A DNA stretch of 64,000 nucleotides. It comes from Ceratodon purpureus. Lineage: Eukaryota; Streptophyta; Bryopsida; Pseudoditrichales; Ditrichaceae. The notes beneath the pieces were generated by a model. It was not told the DNA's origin and searched no databases. It saw only the letters and a program-made list of their open reading frames with translations. The stretch covers positions 22,685,014 to 22,749,013 of the forward strand of contig CM026422.1 of the NCBI GenBank assembly GCA_014871385.1, read 5' to 3'. The first letter of the stretch is position 1. Every line of letters begins with the position of its first letter. A program made the position numbers and the translations under genes. Below, piece by piece: positions 1-10,738 of this stretch.

Positions 1-380
1 CAGCGGTTTCTAGAAGGACAAACCTACGATCTGTAACTTATAATCGAAACTAGACACTTAATAGACACACTGAACTCATCAAACGATTACTAGCAGATTG
101 AACCTGAAATCTACAATACAGCATAAAAAACTTCAAGTTTCACATCAAAGTATTAGACAGGCTCCTTTGTTATGATACCATGTTGGTGAGCCTGCAATGA
201 ACAATCTAGATTCTAAACAGACAAATCATGTACAGGGTATAAGTTGGAAGTATGAGGTGTTGCAGCAGGCTTTATGAATTAGCTGAATAATTCATAATCC
301 GGCAAAGGCTGCCGGATAGAAGTGGACACTGCTGATCATCAAAGCATGATTCATCCAGCAGAGCAAGATTTTTTGGTCAC

Positions 381-1411
381 TCAAAGGACAAAGTTCTGTA
401 GAGAGTCATTCTCACTGTAATGCTTGGCGAGCTTCTTCACATTCTTCACCAGCTCCTCTAGCGGCTGCGCGAGGAGGTAACTGAGTTGTGAAAGGATGGT
501 CTCGGAACTAGGGTTGGAGAAGCTCTTGACATCCTTGCTGTTAAAGAAAAACTTCCCCACATCGAGAGCACGAGCTGCTTGGGCTTCGGTTTTGTAGGTC
601 CCGAGCCATACTTTTCCAATCAACTTGTTCTTCTCCTTCTGCATCTTCTTCATAATCCGCATCTCACAAACATACTTATTCTTCTTCTTCATGACTCCTT
701 TCAACACGTTCCTGGTTTGTGGAACCTGCACAGCACTCAAATCAATTTTGCGAGATCGTGTATAAGAACTCTGAAACACAACCATGGATCAATTTCTTTT
801 CCTCCAGGTTAAATTTAAAATTCAAATAAAATAAAATAATCCACATTATACACAGCAAATCGAAATATAGTCCCTATCGTCTACGAACATGTCAAATAGC
901 ATCAAAGAAGTTTCAAAATGTTAGTTCGTACATGTAAATTTACCTTGGCTCTCAAGCTCGCCGCAGCGGCCGCAGCGGCATTAGAGAAACGGTTGCAAGC
1001 ACAGATCAGCCATACAAAATTCGGCCACCTACAACGAACGCTTGCCGATCTGTTCGCAGCTGAGGGAACAAGATTAGTTTCAGGATTGAACACAATCCCA
1101 ATCGCTGCACAGGTCGATGGATGTACATCTGGGATATCATGGTTGTCTCCAGGTTCTTCATATCCCATAATTGACGGCAATGGATCTGTCAAGAATTCCT
1201 GGAACTCACTCAAGATGAATTTCAAGCGAGCATCATCATCCATGACTGTGTCTAGTTCGTCAAACATTTCTGAATCTATTATGCAATTGTCCGAGAGGAC
1301 TGAGGCAGGGCAAGCTCCCGCAGTGCTCAAGAACTGAAATGAATCAGAGTTCCTTGCCAGCTCTGAGTAAGGGGACCATAGCTGCCCTTCATCAAACGCA
1401 AAATCACTCAT
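381..1411 (-). CDS. AP2/ERF-domain transcription factor-like gene, two exons
   Basis: Predicted nuclear DNA-binding protein. Model: exon 1 at 1411-944 and exon 2 at 770-381, joined across a 173-bp intron with donor AAG|GTAAAT and acceptor TTTCAG|AG, both phase 0, giving about 285 residues. The C-terminal exon holds a divergent AP2/ERF domain at about residues 177-240: LKGV near 179, a basic strand, then VWLGTYKTEAQAARALD at 210-226, which matches the family core VWLGTF-T-EEAARAYD. An insertion rich in Lys and Met lies between the first strands, where ERFs normally have a short turn. The N-terminal exon is acidic (FDEL, DDDARLKF), suiting an activation region, and ends with a seven-alanine run. 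The ATG at 1411 is followed by an uninterrupted frame. AP2/ERF factors bind GCC-box or DRE elements; the target here is unknown. Membership of the superfamily is fairly sure, the subfamily is not. Confidence 0.72.
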
Positions 1412-2690
1412 GGTGCGTGGTACAGAGCCCCGAAAATCGAGAGGCTTGTTCTCCCACTTTATCGTCCCCTCAAGCCCGATTTCTACAAAAGTAAAACTGC
1501 ACCCAATAGTAAAGACATGGCAAGCCCTTGACAGACATAGAAATGCTTTCCAAATAAATAATCTTCACCGACAATCAGGAATGAATTCATTCCATGGACC
1601 AATTGAACCAAACATGCACTACTCCCATCCATGTTTTGTAGCTACATGCACTTGAACTCCAGAAGAGCCGACCTACCGTTCTAATCTGCAATTTCAACAC
1701 AACCCCAGGGTTAACCAATGCATTTCGGCATACTTCAAAAACATAACGACGCTTGATTTCTGCACTTCACATCTTATGTACCCATTCAGGGGATCAAGCT
1801 GACATCACCACATGATCCTTCAGATGATATTCTAACTTACCCAGTAGCTGCAGCCAAGCTCCCGCACGTTCTACACAAGCGAAAGAGCCGTCACCTCCAA
1901 ACCTCCGCCAAACCTCCTCCAAACCTCTCCACGACCTCCACCGACAGCCCTATCACTTCCAAATCCGACCCAAATGCATTAAATGTTCAGTCTCCCATAG
2001 TCATCACTTCGAAAAGAAAAACTCCTCCATCTCCACCTCCTACGATTACCACGGGGCTCAAACCTCCGAGGTCCCATGTCAACAAGCTAATCCTGCAATC
2101 CCCCAGGTTCCTGCATATTGGGCCATCACACCTGATCCAGTACTACTCCTCCTATTCCAGTTATTCTTCAACTTCAGATATTCAGCGACCTTGCACTCCT
2201 GTTGAACTAGCAAACGACGAGCGAGTCCTGCATCAAGACCTCCAAACCATCGATCTCTGCTCCAAGACGATGCATGCATGCGCACTAGAACTCCGAAAAC
2301 ACTTGCGAATGTATCAGTAAACGAGAGCTGAAGTTTTATACTGCGAAAAAAGCACAGACAAAAGGACAGACAACTTTAAAAGTAGCTTTTAGCTTTTGCA
2401 AATACTTTCATACTTTCTGGCTCCAAGCAGTGGTGAAGGAATTCAAGAGGTTTGTTATTTGATAAGTTAAGAGAATTGTTATGTTTGTTAGAGCATTATT
2501 CTAGATCATGGGTGTGTGAGGGCTTTGCTTGTGGGACAATCCACTGTACAGACTTTGGCTTGATGTCTGTCATGGCTTTACAGGGGGTTTTGGTACATGG
2601 TAACATGGTAGCCGGTTTTTTTCATGGGATTAAAGCGGTAGTTTGTGAGCCCATCCCTGCTCACACTGATTCTCACTCACGGGGAAAGTT
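1412..2690. other. upstream region of the AP2/ERF-like gene, no gene seen
   Basis: This stretch should hold the promoter and 5' leader of the minus-strand AP2/ERF-like gene. A C-rich CCTCCA/CCTCC repeat-like patch lies at about 1890-2075. Short reading frames are present on both strands but show no recognisable domain. Confidence 0.4.
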
Positions 2691-2692
2691 AG

Positions 2693-2830
2693 CATGCGTG
2701 CGGCAAGCGGCGAGCGGAGAGCGGAGATTTGAGAGCAAAGATTTGACATTTGACCAATCCTTTGATAAAACAAAACACCCTATAACCGTGGAAAGTTTCT
2801 AAATTTAGGTTTATATTTTTAGAGTTATTT
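2693..2830 (+). repeat. dispersed repeat, copy A
   Basis: A GC-rich core of repeated GCGAGCGGAG units (about 2693-2740) is followed at 2781-2791 by TATAACCGTGG and then AT-rich DNA. The same core and the same TATAACCGTGG block recur in inverted orientation at 26658-26845, so this is a dispersed repeat. Its class is unknown; the two copies differ in the spacing between the blocks. Confidence 0.5.
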
Positions 2831-3669
2831 TTAGTAATTGTGTGTAATTCCGTAGAATTATTAATCCAACTCACATTTTACCTACAATTACAATGAGTCA
2901 ATAAAATTAGGGCTGACATCATGATGACATCATGCCTAGAGTATCGACCTATAGTGCTGATATAAAACCTATATCTTCTTATGTTTCATATACCTTTCCG
3001 ATTGACAATAGGAATCCATCTTTCTGATATGTTCTTTGATACTATAGAAATAGTGAATAATCGGCACTAGACCCTTTAAAAGTGAAATGGAAAAATTAAA
3101 TTTGAAAGGAACTCGTGCTTCATCGCTTCTGCCACTATTTGAGTAAGAATGCGAAGTTGAAAGTATTTCACCACGGAATGTAAACCATACCTTTGAAATC
3201 TTGGCGAGATTTATAAAAAACCATGTACAATAATTGTGATGCTAAGTCCAAAATTTATCCTTCCCAAATGTGCTTGTCCTCACTGATAATTTCATCGTCT
3301 ATAGATAAGATCTATTCTAGCTTTTTATGTCAATCACAATTCTAGAGGTTTCGTTTCTAATTGTTTAGGGTCATCAATTGAAACACAGAATCTTGTAATT
3401 GATTGACATTGTTTGAGAGAATGATAATTCTTTTGAAGTCGTTGCTTGTCAAACAATTCTTCAGGATATGCTTCGGCGGATGGCAGATGGGCCTGACCTA
3501 TGGGATCATATAGGTAGTAGTACAACGCAGGGTTGGACTCCTCCGACGGTAATCACGTTTGAAGACGTCGAGAACGCTCGTGCTGTGTCAAAGCTTTGGA
3601 GACGTTAGATTGACAGCAGTCCTGAGTACACTTGCCTCCGACTCGCAAAATAGGATTACGATTCATACT

Positions 3670-3707
<38 letters not shown>

Positions 3708-4367
3708 TGGACTCCCAAGGACAGGTATGAAGCGTTTAGCTTTAACGTGAACTGGAAAATTTTTAAGAGTTCTTAGTCATTAGCACATCCGATTAGTAAT
3801 GACAGGTTAGAGACATCGTCACTTGGTGAACTTGGTTGCATTGAGTTAGATCAGTTGAGGTCATTCTTCATTGACAATAGAAATCAACCAGTGTGGGTAC
3901 AACTGGGAGAGAAACTCATTCCCCATGATGGTTTTTGGGTCTCTCTTAAGCATAGATGAGATTGATGTGATTAAGAAATAGAAAGCAACATATCTGTATA
4001 TGAGTAGAAAAGTATGTTTATTATGAAACTATCAATTATTGGTGCATTAAGGCTAATTCATGAGTTGCACTTTGAATTTATTCTTCCATATGAATGGTCA
4101 TATAATTTCAACGTATATTCTAGAGAGCTTTTTACAGTTCACTATAGTCACAATTCAATGGTCAATTTTTGGACGTTTGCTTGGATTTTCAATCTCCGCC
4201 TCCACTCATGAACTACCAGAGTCCACTTCCATGGGTGTTTTTGTTTCGTCCACTTTCACCGGTGTCTCGCAAAATTTAGACCAACCAAATTGTTTCATCC
4301 ATACATGACTGTCCAAGTTACAGCCTCTAGTATCGAGGAAAATACCACTCTCACAAGCGCAATCAAT
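2831..4367. other. non-coding or highly decayed stretch
   Basis: No convincing gene. A 63-codon frame at 3334-3525 (-) and several small frames on the plus strand have no recognisable motif. The G34 tract at 3671 lies here. A direct repeat of TGACATCATG occurs near 2917-2935. Confidence 0.4.
3671..3704. repeat. poly(G) tract, G34
   Basis: 34 consecutive G residues. Such a tract could form G-quadruplexes on the plus strand and is prone to length error in sequencing. Nearby plus-strand frames that run through it as poly-Gly are not believed to be coding. Confidence 0.95.
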
Positions 4368-4973
4368 TCACATCATGCGATCAGTGAGATCATGAGGTGG
4401 TATCCAAATAAATACATCCTTGCGGATTTGCCTTGTTCCTACCGGAATGAACTTGCACATCCATTTTGTAACAAAATGTGGATGCGAATCTCTTCTCAAG
4501 AAAACTCCTCTGGTACGTTCATTCTCAGCTAATCTGTGAAGACGGGATGGAAGTATTCTGACTGTCTTGTCACCATTTACCGGTCCGTAAACCAGCATCA
4601 ATTCATGGTCAAGGTCATTACGAATTGTAACCTAGTACTTGCCCAGTCTATCAATCAATCCCTATGTGTATGGATTCAGCGTGAAGTGGCGCTTTTTAAG
4701 AAAATGCTTGCAACCCCGTGGAGGACTGAACTAAGACACATAGACTCCATCCGCCTGAATCTTCCATCGACACTGAGGTTCCTCAGTATGCGGCCATTCA
4801 TCACATATTGGACAGTCGTCCTCTGAGTATCCTGCTAACTTGTTTCGCTTGCTTAGCACTTGTGGATTCTCATAAACGCACAGCGGTTCAACAATATAGG
4901 ATTCCACGCAATTCCAACTCCGGGTCTGATACAAAAATTCACAGAATAGATTGATTTTTGAACATTTCGAAAT
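4368..4973 (-). pseudogene. decayed reading frame of an unknown element, interrupted by three TAG codons
   Basis: One minus-strand frame stays open from 4973 to 4368 apart from three in-frame TAG codons at 4731-4733, 4662-4664 and 4632-4634. A TGA at 4974-4976 bounds it upstream. The conceptual product looks protein-like: a Cys-x2-Cys pair in DDCPICDEWPH, then a basic C-terminal part with FVTKWMCKFIPVGTRQIRKD and IWIPPHDLTDRMM. I do not recognise the family. No frameshift is needed, and each TAG is one C-to-T change from CAG (Gln). It is most likely a transposon-encoded protein or an unfamiliar gene relic. An intron over one stop is possible, but no good splice sites were seen. Confidence 0.4.
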
Positions 4974-4976
4974 TCA

Positions 4977-5778
4977 TACTTTGTCAAAGCGGAGAACCAA
5001 ATAGGGCTTCCATATTGGGACTAAGATTTTCGGAAAAACTATATTCCATTCTCACCACTCCATACATGGCTTTTTTTTTGGCGCAATCAACTGTAAGCGG
5101 ATAGGGAGAGGCATTGAAAATCTCAAGGGGACTATGTCTAATTGATCGCGAAGCATCTACGCAATAAACAATTTAAAAAATTACCAACATTATAGAAGAA
5201 AGATGATTCGCGAACACTTGGTTTTGCATATTTACGAAAGGACGTCCAATATAATAATGTGCAACACAATGATTATTTGGAAGCTATGAGTGATGAATTA
5301 CAAGATGTCAAATCATAAGCTCAACAATTAAGGATACTAGATAAAACCAATATGGCTCGTTTGCAATGTAAATTTTTCAAGAATTTATAGTGAGTGATTC
5401 ATAGATTCAGGATGAACTTAGACTCTAAATCGTTGTGGCATGGTAAGAGGTACTGTTCAAACAAAGCATCAGATGAAAGGATGCGGACTAGTATTGTTTC
5501 TGTTGAGGTTTTAGGGGGGATTACGGGTGCAGTCCAATAAATGATGGTGATGCCGACGTCTTAAGTTGCTTGTATGATGAGTTATTCATGTAGCCACACA
5601 TAACATGTGAACTCATGATTATCATGTAATGGTTCTATTCCTAACCACAGTCTTAAAATGGTTTCCCTAAGCTCCTTCAGTTGCGTATTTGTGGATGGTA
5701 GTGCTCGATTGAAGGAGAAGAGTGGCAGAGAATAGGAATCAACGTAATTTTGGGTGTGATTTTTGAAGGTTTTTAAGC
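4977..5778. other. intergenic, no gene seen
   Basis: AT-rich sequence without a convincing open frame or RNA gene. It separates two decayed reading frames on opposite strands. Confidence 0.4.
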
Positions 5779-7230
5779 ATGACGGGCAAGAGAAGGAGAG
5801 GAGGTAGGTCGCATAGAGCTAGGAATGTTAGACCTTCTACCGGTGGTGTGGATGCTCTCGATAGTGGCAGTGGTGAAGACAATGCACAGAACCAGGGTGA
5901 TGTGGGGCAAAGTGAAACATTGTAGTGTGTGGAAGAGTTTGATTAGCCATTTCTCTTGGATGGTATAGAGGAAACTCTGCGTCAGCGGATGGTGGTGGCT
6001 GCCCCCATGCTGATGGGTCGCTTTGCTGTATATGGTCGCGAGTTCTTTACAGTTGTTGTGGAACTCTGTGATCAGGGTCCTCTAATAAGATACGTCTCCA
6101 AAGTCTACGGCTTTATCAAGGACGAACACGTAACTGCAATTTGGAAAGAATGAGCCTCAAAGGGACGCTACGAGTTGGGACGGTGCAAGGATTTGGAGCA
6201 GCTCAAGCTGTTTCGCTCGCACTTCTTCAAGGTATACGGTAACAAGCCTGATAACAACAAATTCCCTTTGCAATTCTTGAAGGTCTGTTATGCAACATTT
6301 GTTTATAACAAGCCTGTGAATTGGTGCGAGGAAGCACTAGACTGACACAAGGCTCGGTTGAAGAATGCAAAGCGCAATCCAGCGAAGTTGAGACCCATCG
6401 CAACTCGTTGCCAAGTGGAGGGCCTGTGCAAGATAATTGAGGACCTGTCATCGCGGATTGGAGGTTCAAGTAGAGAAGTTTTAGGTCTAGATTGTCTGTT
6501 AGCAGCGCAGGAAGACGAGGAGGCCCGCAATGGGGATGTCAGACCAGTTGTTCAAGCATTAAAAGTGTCTCGCGAGAAACACTCTACGGCAGTGCAGAAG
6601 ATGGAAGATATGGATGCGGATGTAGCGGAAGAGGTACTGAATGCCAAATTCAGTGCACCGCAGAAGGAGAAACGGCGGGTCCTCTTACAGGGAGGTGCTG
6701 CGCAGGGGTACAAGGAGGTCCTGTCATTGGAGATGGAGGCTATATCATCTCAACTGGCAAGCATAAGAGAAGCTGACGCTGGGATACAAAGTCAGATTGT
6801 CAAACTTAATGCTAAGGTACAAATGAACTCTGTTGCTCAGGATTCGTCGATGGCAGCGTTAGAGATGGCCAAGGAATCATTCGAGAAGGCGAGGGGGAGC
6901 ATGCTTGCGTTAAAGACACCACGAGTTTCCACATACCCAAAGGCTTCCTCAATTCCCTCTTTGGGCTTCGCAAGTAAGGATACTTGTGCTCACTGTGGTT
7001 TAGGATTTGTCTAGATAGCTGCAGTACTATCCTCTTGTGGTTGTTTCTTGCATCCTCCTTGTGCAGCAGAATTAATTGCAGGAGGGAATTACAGATGTAG
7101 GATGTGTAAGGATGAGCTCCTTGCGTTGTCTCCAGTACATCTTACTGGTGAATGGATTGCCCAATTTGGAGGAGAGTGGACAGGCATCAAAAGAACAAGT
7201 GTAGTGGTTTTTTGGATGTACTTAAGGTAG
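5779..7230 (+). pseudogene. decayed coiled-coil plus zinc-finger protein frame with five internal stops
   Basis: A single plus-strand frame runs 484 codons from an ATG at 5779 to a TAG at 7228-7230. It carries five in-frame stops (TAG 5923, TAG 5944, TGA 6151, TGA 6343, TAG 7012) and no frameshift. In order the product has: a basic N-terminus (MTGKRRRGGRSHRARN); an acidic linker; a folded-looking segment containing MGRFAVYGREFFTVVVELCD and NKPVNWCEEALD; a charged helical, coiled-coil-like region (about 6358-6900); and a Cys/His cluster near the end, with CAHC, then CGCFLHPPC after the last stop, then CRMC. That spacing resembles a RING/PHD-type zinc fold. No family was recognised. All five stops can arise by single C-to-T or G-to-A changes from Gln, Arg or Trp codons. 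It is probably a dead element protein, though I cannot exclude a multi-exon gene. Confidence 0.45.
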
Positions 7231-7677
7231 CTCGTGGTAAAGAGAAGCAGATGGGATAATGGAGTAGTTTGACGAGTGTCTAGTTCCTTTGACAAGAAGA
7301 CAAATCATAAGAGGATGACGTCTCCCTTCATTTTGATGACATTAAATTACTGAAACTGCTTATATTCAGACCTTAATTTTGATTTAAAATACAGAGTAAA
7401 TATAACAGTTGTTATTATAATGAGATCTTTGTCAAATATAAGATAATTTTGCTGTGCATTCGGGCCGGGACTCTTTTTTTAGTAATAAAAGTGAATAATT
7501 TAATACAAGCTAGAAGTTAAAAGAAGGATGTTTGAAAATCAATGAAAGAGAGAATGACATTTAGAATTTAAGTCCTTCACTTAGATATTTAGGCAGGCCT
7601 AACAGTTCAAACAAAGATGAACAGCGAGAGGTAAGAAGTCAATGTGCTCAAAATTACGATTCTGATGTCAAAATTGC
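7231..7677. other. AT-rich intergenic
   Basis: No gene seen between the decayed plus-strand frame and the minus-strand methyltransferase-like gene. It should hold the 3' flank of both. Confidence 0.4.
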
Positions 7678-8502
7678 TCAAGGAATAAACTCATCCTCAC
7701 TTTCCACCGCACTATGATCAATGAAACGACATCGTCTAGGATGGTATTTCGAACACGGACTAGAACAAGCGCTAGAACTATGAGATGAGTATTCCGCTAA
7801 GGCTTGAGCTTGGTCCTCGATGATGCATTGAAGTCGCATGTCAGATAAGTTAGGGGACTGATAGTGTCTCCACCTTTGAGTATGAGTCAATCGTCGACTG
7901 CAGGTAAAAAATAAAACAATCAACACGGCAAAGATTGTATGATCTGAAAAAGCATAAACTAGAAATACATATGATGAAAAAAAACTTACTCACATAGACT
8001 AACAGTTCCCTGATCACGTGGGGTGTCTTTGTCGTCTGAGAGCTCCTGTGTCTGGGTCAATATGGGTCCTACTGGTTTTAATGATGTGGCCTGAAGCGGT
8101 TGCAGCACCTCTTTGAAAATCTCCTTGTCACCTTCCAAGGCCATAATTGCTCGGTTGTATGCCTGGGCAATGACAATAAAAGCTCGTGGATAGAGGTATA
8201 GGAAGATGTTAGATTGGTTAATGCAAGTGTAGATACAAGAAAAAAACAAGGAGAATCAAAATACTACTAACATGTTCTAGCCGTAAGATCACACACGATA
8301 CCATCTTCAAGGCGTAGGTCACCTATGAAGAGTTTCATAAGGGACACATCTTTCTCCATTGGGCCCCTCCAATAGATGTCACCCCGTCGCTTTAGTGCTG
8401 TGTCTTCCTTAAAAATGTTTGGAATCACATCGTCCCTAGCAAGGTTTATTTTCTTAAACTCTGGCGGAGTAGTGACGACGAGGTCCTTCGGCTGCTGGTC
8501 CA
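7678..8502 (-). CDS. 3' part of a DNA N4/N6-methyltransferase-like protein, three exons
   Basis: Three minus-strand exons join in frame: 8502-8272, 8182-7990 and 7897-7678. The introns are 89 and 92 bp, with donors GTTAGT and GTAAGT and acceptors CCACGAG and CCTGCAG. The acceptor at 8502 (ACATTAG|TG) implies exons further upstream that I could not find; the sequence soon enters a satellite. The segment LFIGDLRLEDGIVCDLTART, then across the intron FIVIAQAYNRAIMALEGD and KEIFKEVLQPL, follows the C-terminal pattern of beta-class DNA methyltransferases: a hydrophobic strand, an AdoMet motif I, then an acidic residue closing the next strand. Motif I, usually GxG-like after the Asp, reads DLTART with Arg where a Gly is expected, so catalysis is doubtful. 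The protein ends in a Ser/Cys-rich and acidic tail (ESEDEFIP). Whether it is a domesticated gene, an element gene or a 5'-truncated relic is open. Confidence 0.42.
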
Positions 8503-8639
8503 CTAATGTAAAAAACGAGCACACAAAGTTACAAACAGAACACCCTTGGATTTGAGAGACAAAAAAGAAGATAAGTAATAATAAAAATGAATCTAGCATG
8601 TGGATGGTGGCTGTACGGAGAGCCTTGGTCAGTTAGAGT

Positions 8640-8960
8640 CGAGAGATAGAAGGCGCCTTGTAGGTACCGCCGGTACCAGCGATGCCTTTGCGGCGCCATC
8701 CAGCTTATCGCTGTGGCTGTCGGGAGAGCCCAGGTCAGCTACTGTCGTGAGCCACAGGGCGCCTCAAAGGCATCCCTAGTACCAGCGGTGCCTTTGAAGC
8801 ACCTTCCCTCCATGGCGATGGCTGCATATAGCCGAACTGCCGGGAGTCAGAAGGTGCCTCAAAAGCACCGCCGGTACCAGCAATGCAATTGGGGCGCCCT
8901 TCAGCTCACGACAGTGGCTTTGGAAAGAGCCCCGGTCAGTGAAAAATGTGAGCGAGACCG
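8640..8960. repeat. ~105-bp satellite with palindromic core, block 1
   Basis: About three degenerate monomers. Each is centred on a GC-rich palindrome of the form GCACCGCCGGTACCAGCGGTGC, at about 8665, 8772 and 8868, giving a spacing near 100-107 bp. The last monomer has a stretch of about 80 bp (8875-8945) nearly identical to 13437-13512 in block 2. Confidence 0.75.
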
Positions 8961-9889
8961 GCCATGTTATCAGTGTTTCTTTTACTGGCGAAATGGAGCC
9001 AAATGGCGAAATAAAAATAGAAATTTTCTATATTTGGCTATAAATTCCTAAAATCGTTGATTGGTCGGAGCCAAAAATTACCCAACATGTAACTTGGGTA
9101 GAGCCATCATTCCCCCAACAAATTGCACTTTTTAAGGTGTCCAATGACATAAAATTACATAATACCCAAAATTAGTGGGAAAAAAACAGGGATTGCCAAA
9201 GGGCTTCTCCATAAAAAAAATTGATGAAGCCAAAAATTTGCTCCCAATGTATTCTTTGTGGCCACCCTAGCACCAAACCATAAATCATAGGATTTACACT
9301 GCATGTTATAATATCCTACGCTACATGTCCTTGGTACATGTTCACGTTGCGCTGCAATATCTGGTGCTGACAATGAATGATTGAGATGGAATTGAGTAAT
9401 ATTTAAACTGACAACGACATGCAGTAATGAATTAACTTCACTAAAAAACTGCAAACGTAGGTAGGAACCGTCCACAAAACTTCGAGAACTTGGTTTCACG
9501 TTGAATGCTATGTCAAATTATCCGGTTCCAGAAACGTTTACAAGAAACTAGTTCCGTAGTGCCATTGTACCAGTGGTACGAATAATTTACCCCAAGAACC
9601 GAAAGTAAACTCTTTGCTGGTCGTGTCCACAAGTCACGTCGGAGTAAGAGCTCGGTATAATATGATTGGCCGTTTACTTGCACCTTTAAGATACAAAGAG
9701 AGCTTCTACATTGATCTTTGTGAAAAGCATGCAGATCTTCTCGTCTTGAATTTCATCATAGCCTGGTCGTTTTGATGTTCCTCCTCCTTGATTAAGTCTG
9801 TAGCAAGTATTCGATAGAAGTCATATTAGGAAGCTATATTTTGTGGAACACCTTGACATATTCCGGTACCTGTTTTGAATTGTTCCAAA
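8961..9889. other. upstream region of the glycosyltransferase-like gene
   Basis: A 114-codon frame at 9155-9499 (-) lacks a recognisable domain and is probably chance. The rest is AT-rich and should contain the promoter of the gene at 9890; I see no certain TATA box. Confidence 0.35.
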
Positions 9890-10738
9890 ATGCTGCCATA
9901 CGGGTGCACTATAACGACTTTCTCGAGCACATCACTTCGGGGGCTCATGAAGAGCGCGTTTGTGTTTTTCTTACTAGTCATGTCCTTCCTGGTGCTGGCA
10001 TTGCAATGGAACGGAACATTGAATTTCAGTACTATTCTAAATGTTGCACAAGGGAGCCAAGATGTGGATGGGGTGGTGTTGAGCATGAAACCTGAGCGAT
10101 TCAACCACACTCAGCATGTCCTGGCCGAAATAGGACTACGTGTAGTTCAGAGAGTGCCACTATCGTTCCAATCCAAGGAGGTGAATGAGAGCTTGTGTTC
10201 CTTTGTTGGATCTCCACGCGACAATTCGATGAATTTGAAGGTGTGGTCGAATCAGATGGCTTTTGTGAACGCCATGGAGGAATTTGTGCGGGAGGCTAAC
10301 ACAGCAACACCGAAGAGATGGCGTTTTTTCTTTGAAGATGATGTGGCCTTGAACCCAAACATCACCTCTGAGCAAGCCAAGGTGCTACTTGCCAAGGGAT
10401 TAGAAGTAGCGGATGAAGATGGATTCGTGTATCTCGGCCTCTGCGGGCCACACTGCGAGGAAAGTCGACCTTTGGACGAGCATGTGGAAGCTGCTCGGTG
10501 CTATGGAGCATGTGCACATGCGTTCGGATTACAAGCCAATGCAGCTGCAAAGTTTCTCCAGCACCTGGAGAACACTCAGAAGGAGCGTGAGATATACATG
10601 GACCAACGGTTGCTTAATTATGGAAAGAAAGTGAAGAGAGTTTGGGTACTAGGCACCAATTTACAAAGCCCATCTGATCATGCTCATGTCGGACTTCTGT
10701 ACCAGGACAGAATTAGGTTTCCTACAACTATTGGCTAA
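9890..10738 (+). CDS. membrane-anchored glycosyltransferase-like protein (GT25-like), single exon
   Basis: An intact 282-residue intronless frame from the ATG at 9890. A second in-frame ATG at 9947 (residue 20) directly precedes the hydrophobic segment KSAFVFFLLVMSFLVLALQW (about residues 21-40), a signal anchor typical of Golgi type II enzymes; either ATG could start translation. The lumenal part contains FFEDDVALNPN with the acidic cluster EDDV at 149-152, then YLGLCGPHC, CYGACAHAFGLQANAAAKFL and DQRLLNYGKKVKRVWVLG. An acidic E-D-D motif after two aromatic residues, followed by a conserved small-residue Cys/Ala/Tyr block, resembles family 25 glycosyltransferases (LPS and collagen galactosyltransferase type). 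The acidic motif would bind metal and nucleotide sugar. Substrate is unknown. The family call is by motif resemblance only. Confidence 0.6.
   Translation: MLPYGCTITTFSSTSLRGLMKSAFVFFLLVMSFLVLALQWNGTLNFSTILNVAQGSQDVDGVVLSMKPERFNHTQHVLAEIGLRVVQRVPLSFQSKEVNESLCSFVGSPRDNSMNLKVWSNQMAFVNAMEEFVREANTATPKRWRFFFEDDVALNPNITSEQAKVLLAKGLEVADEDGFVYLGLCGPHCEESRPLDEHVEAARCYGACAHAFGLQANAAAKFLQHLENTQKEREIYMDQRLLNYGKKVKRVWVLGTNLQSPSDHAHVGLLYQDRIRFPTTIG

Noticed and set aside
579-812. Plus-strand frame over the AP2/ERF-like gene
   Set aside because: It is the antisense shadow of the AP2-like exon and has no domain of its own.
918-1337. Plus-strand 139-codon frame with poly-Ala
   Set aside because: Antisense of exon 1 of the AP2/ERF-like gene; the Ala run comes from the same GC-rich repeat.
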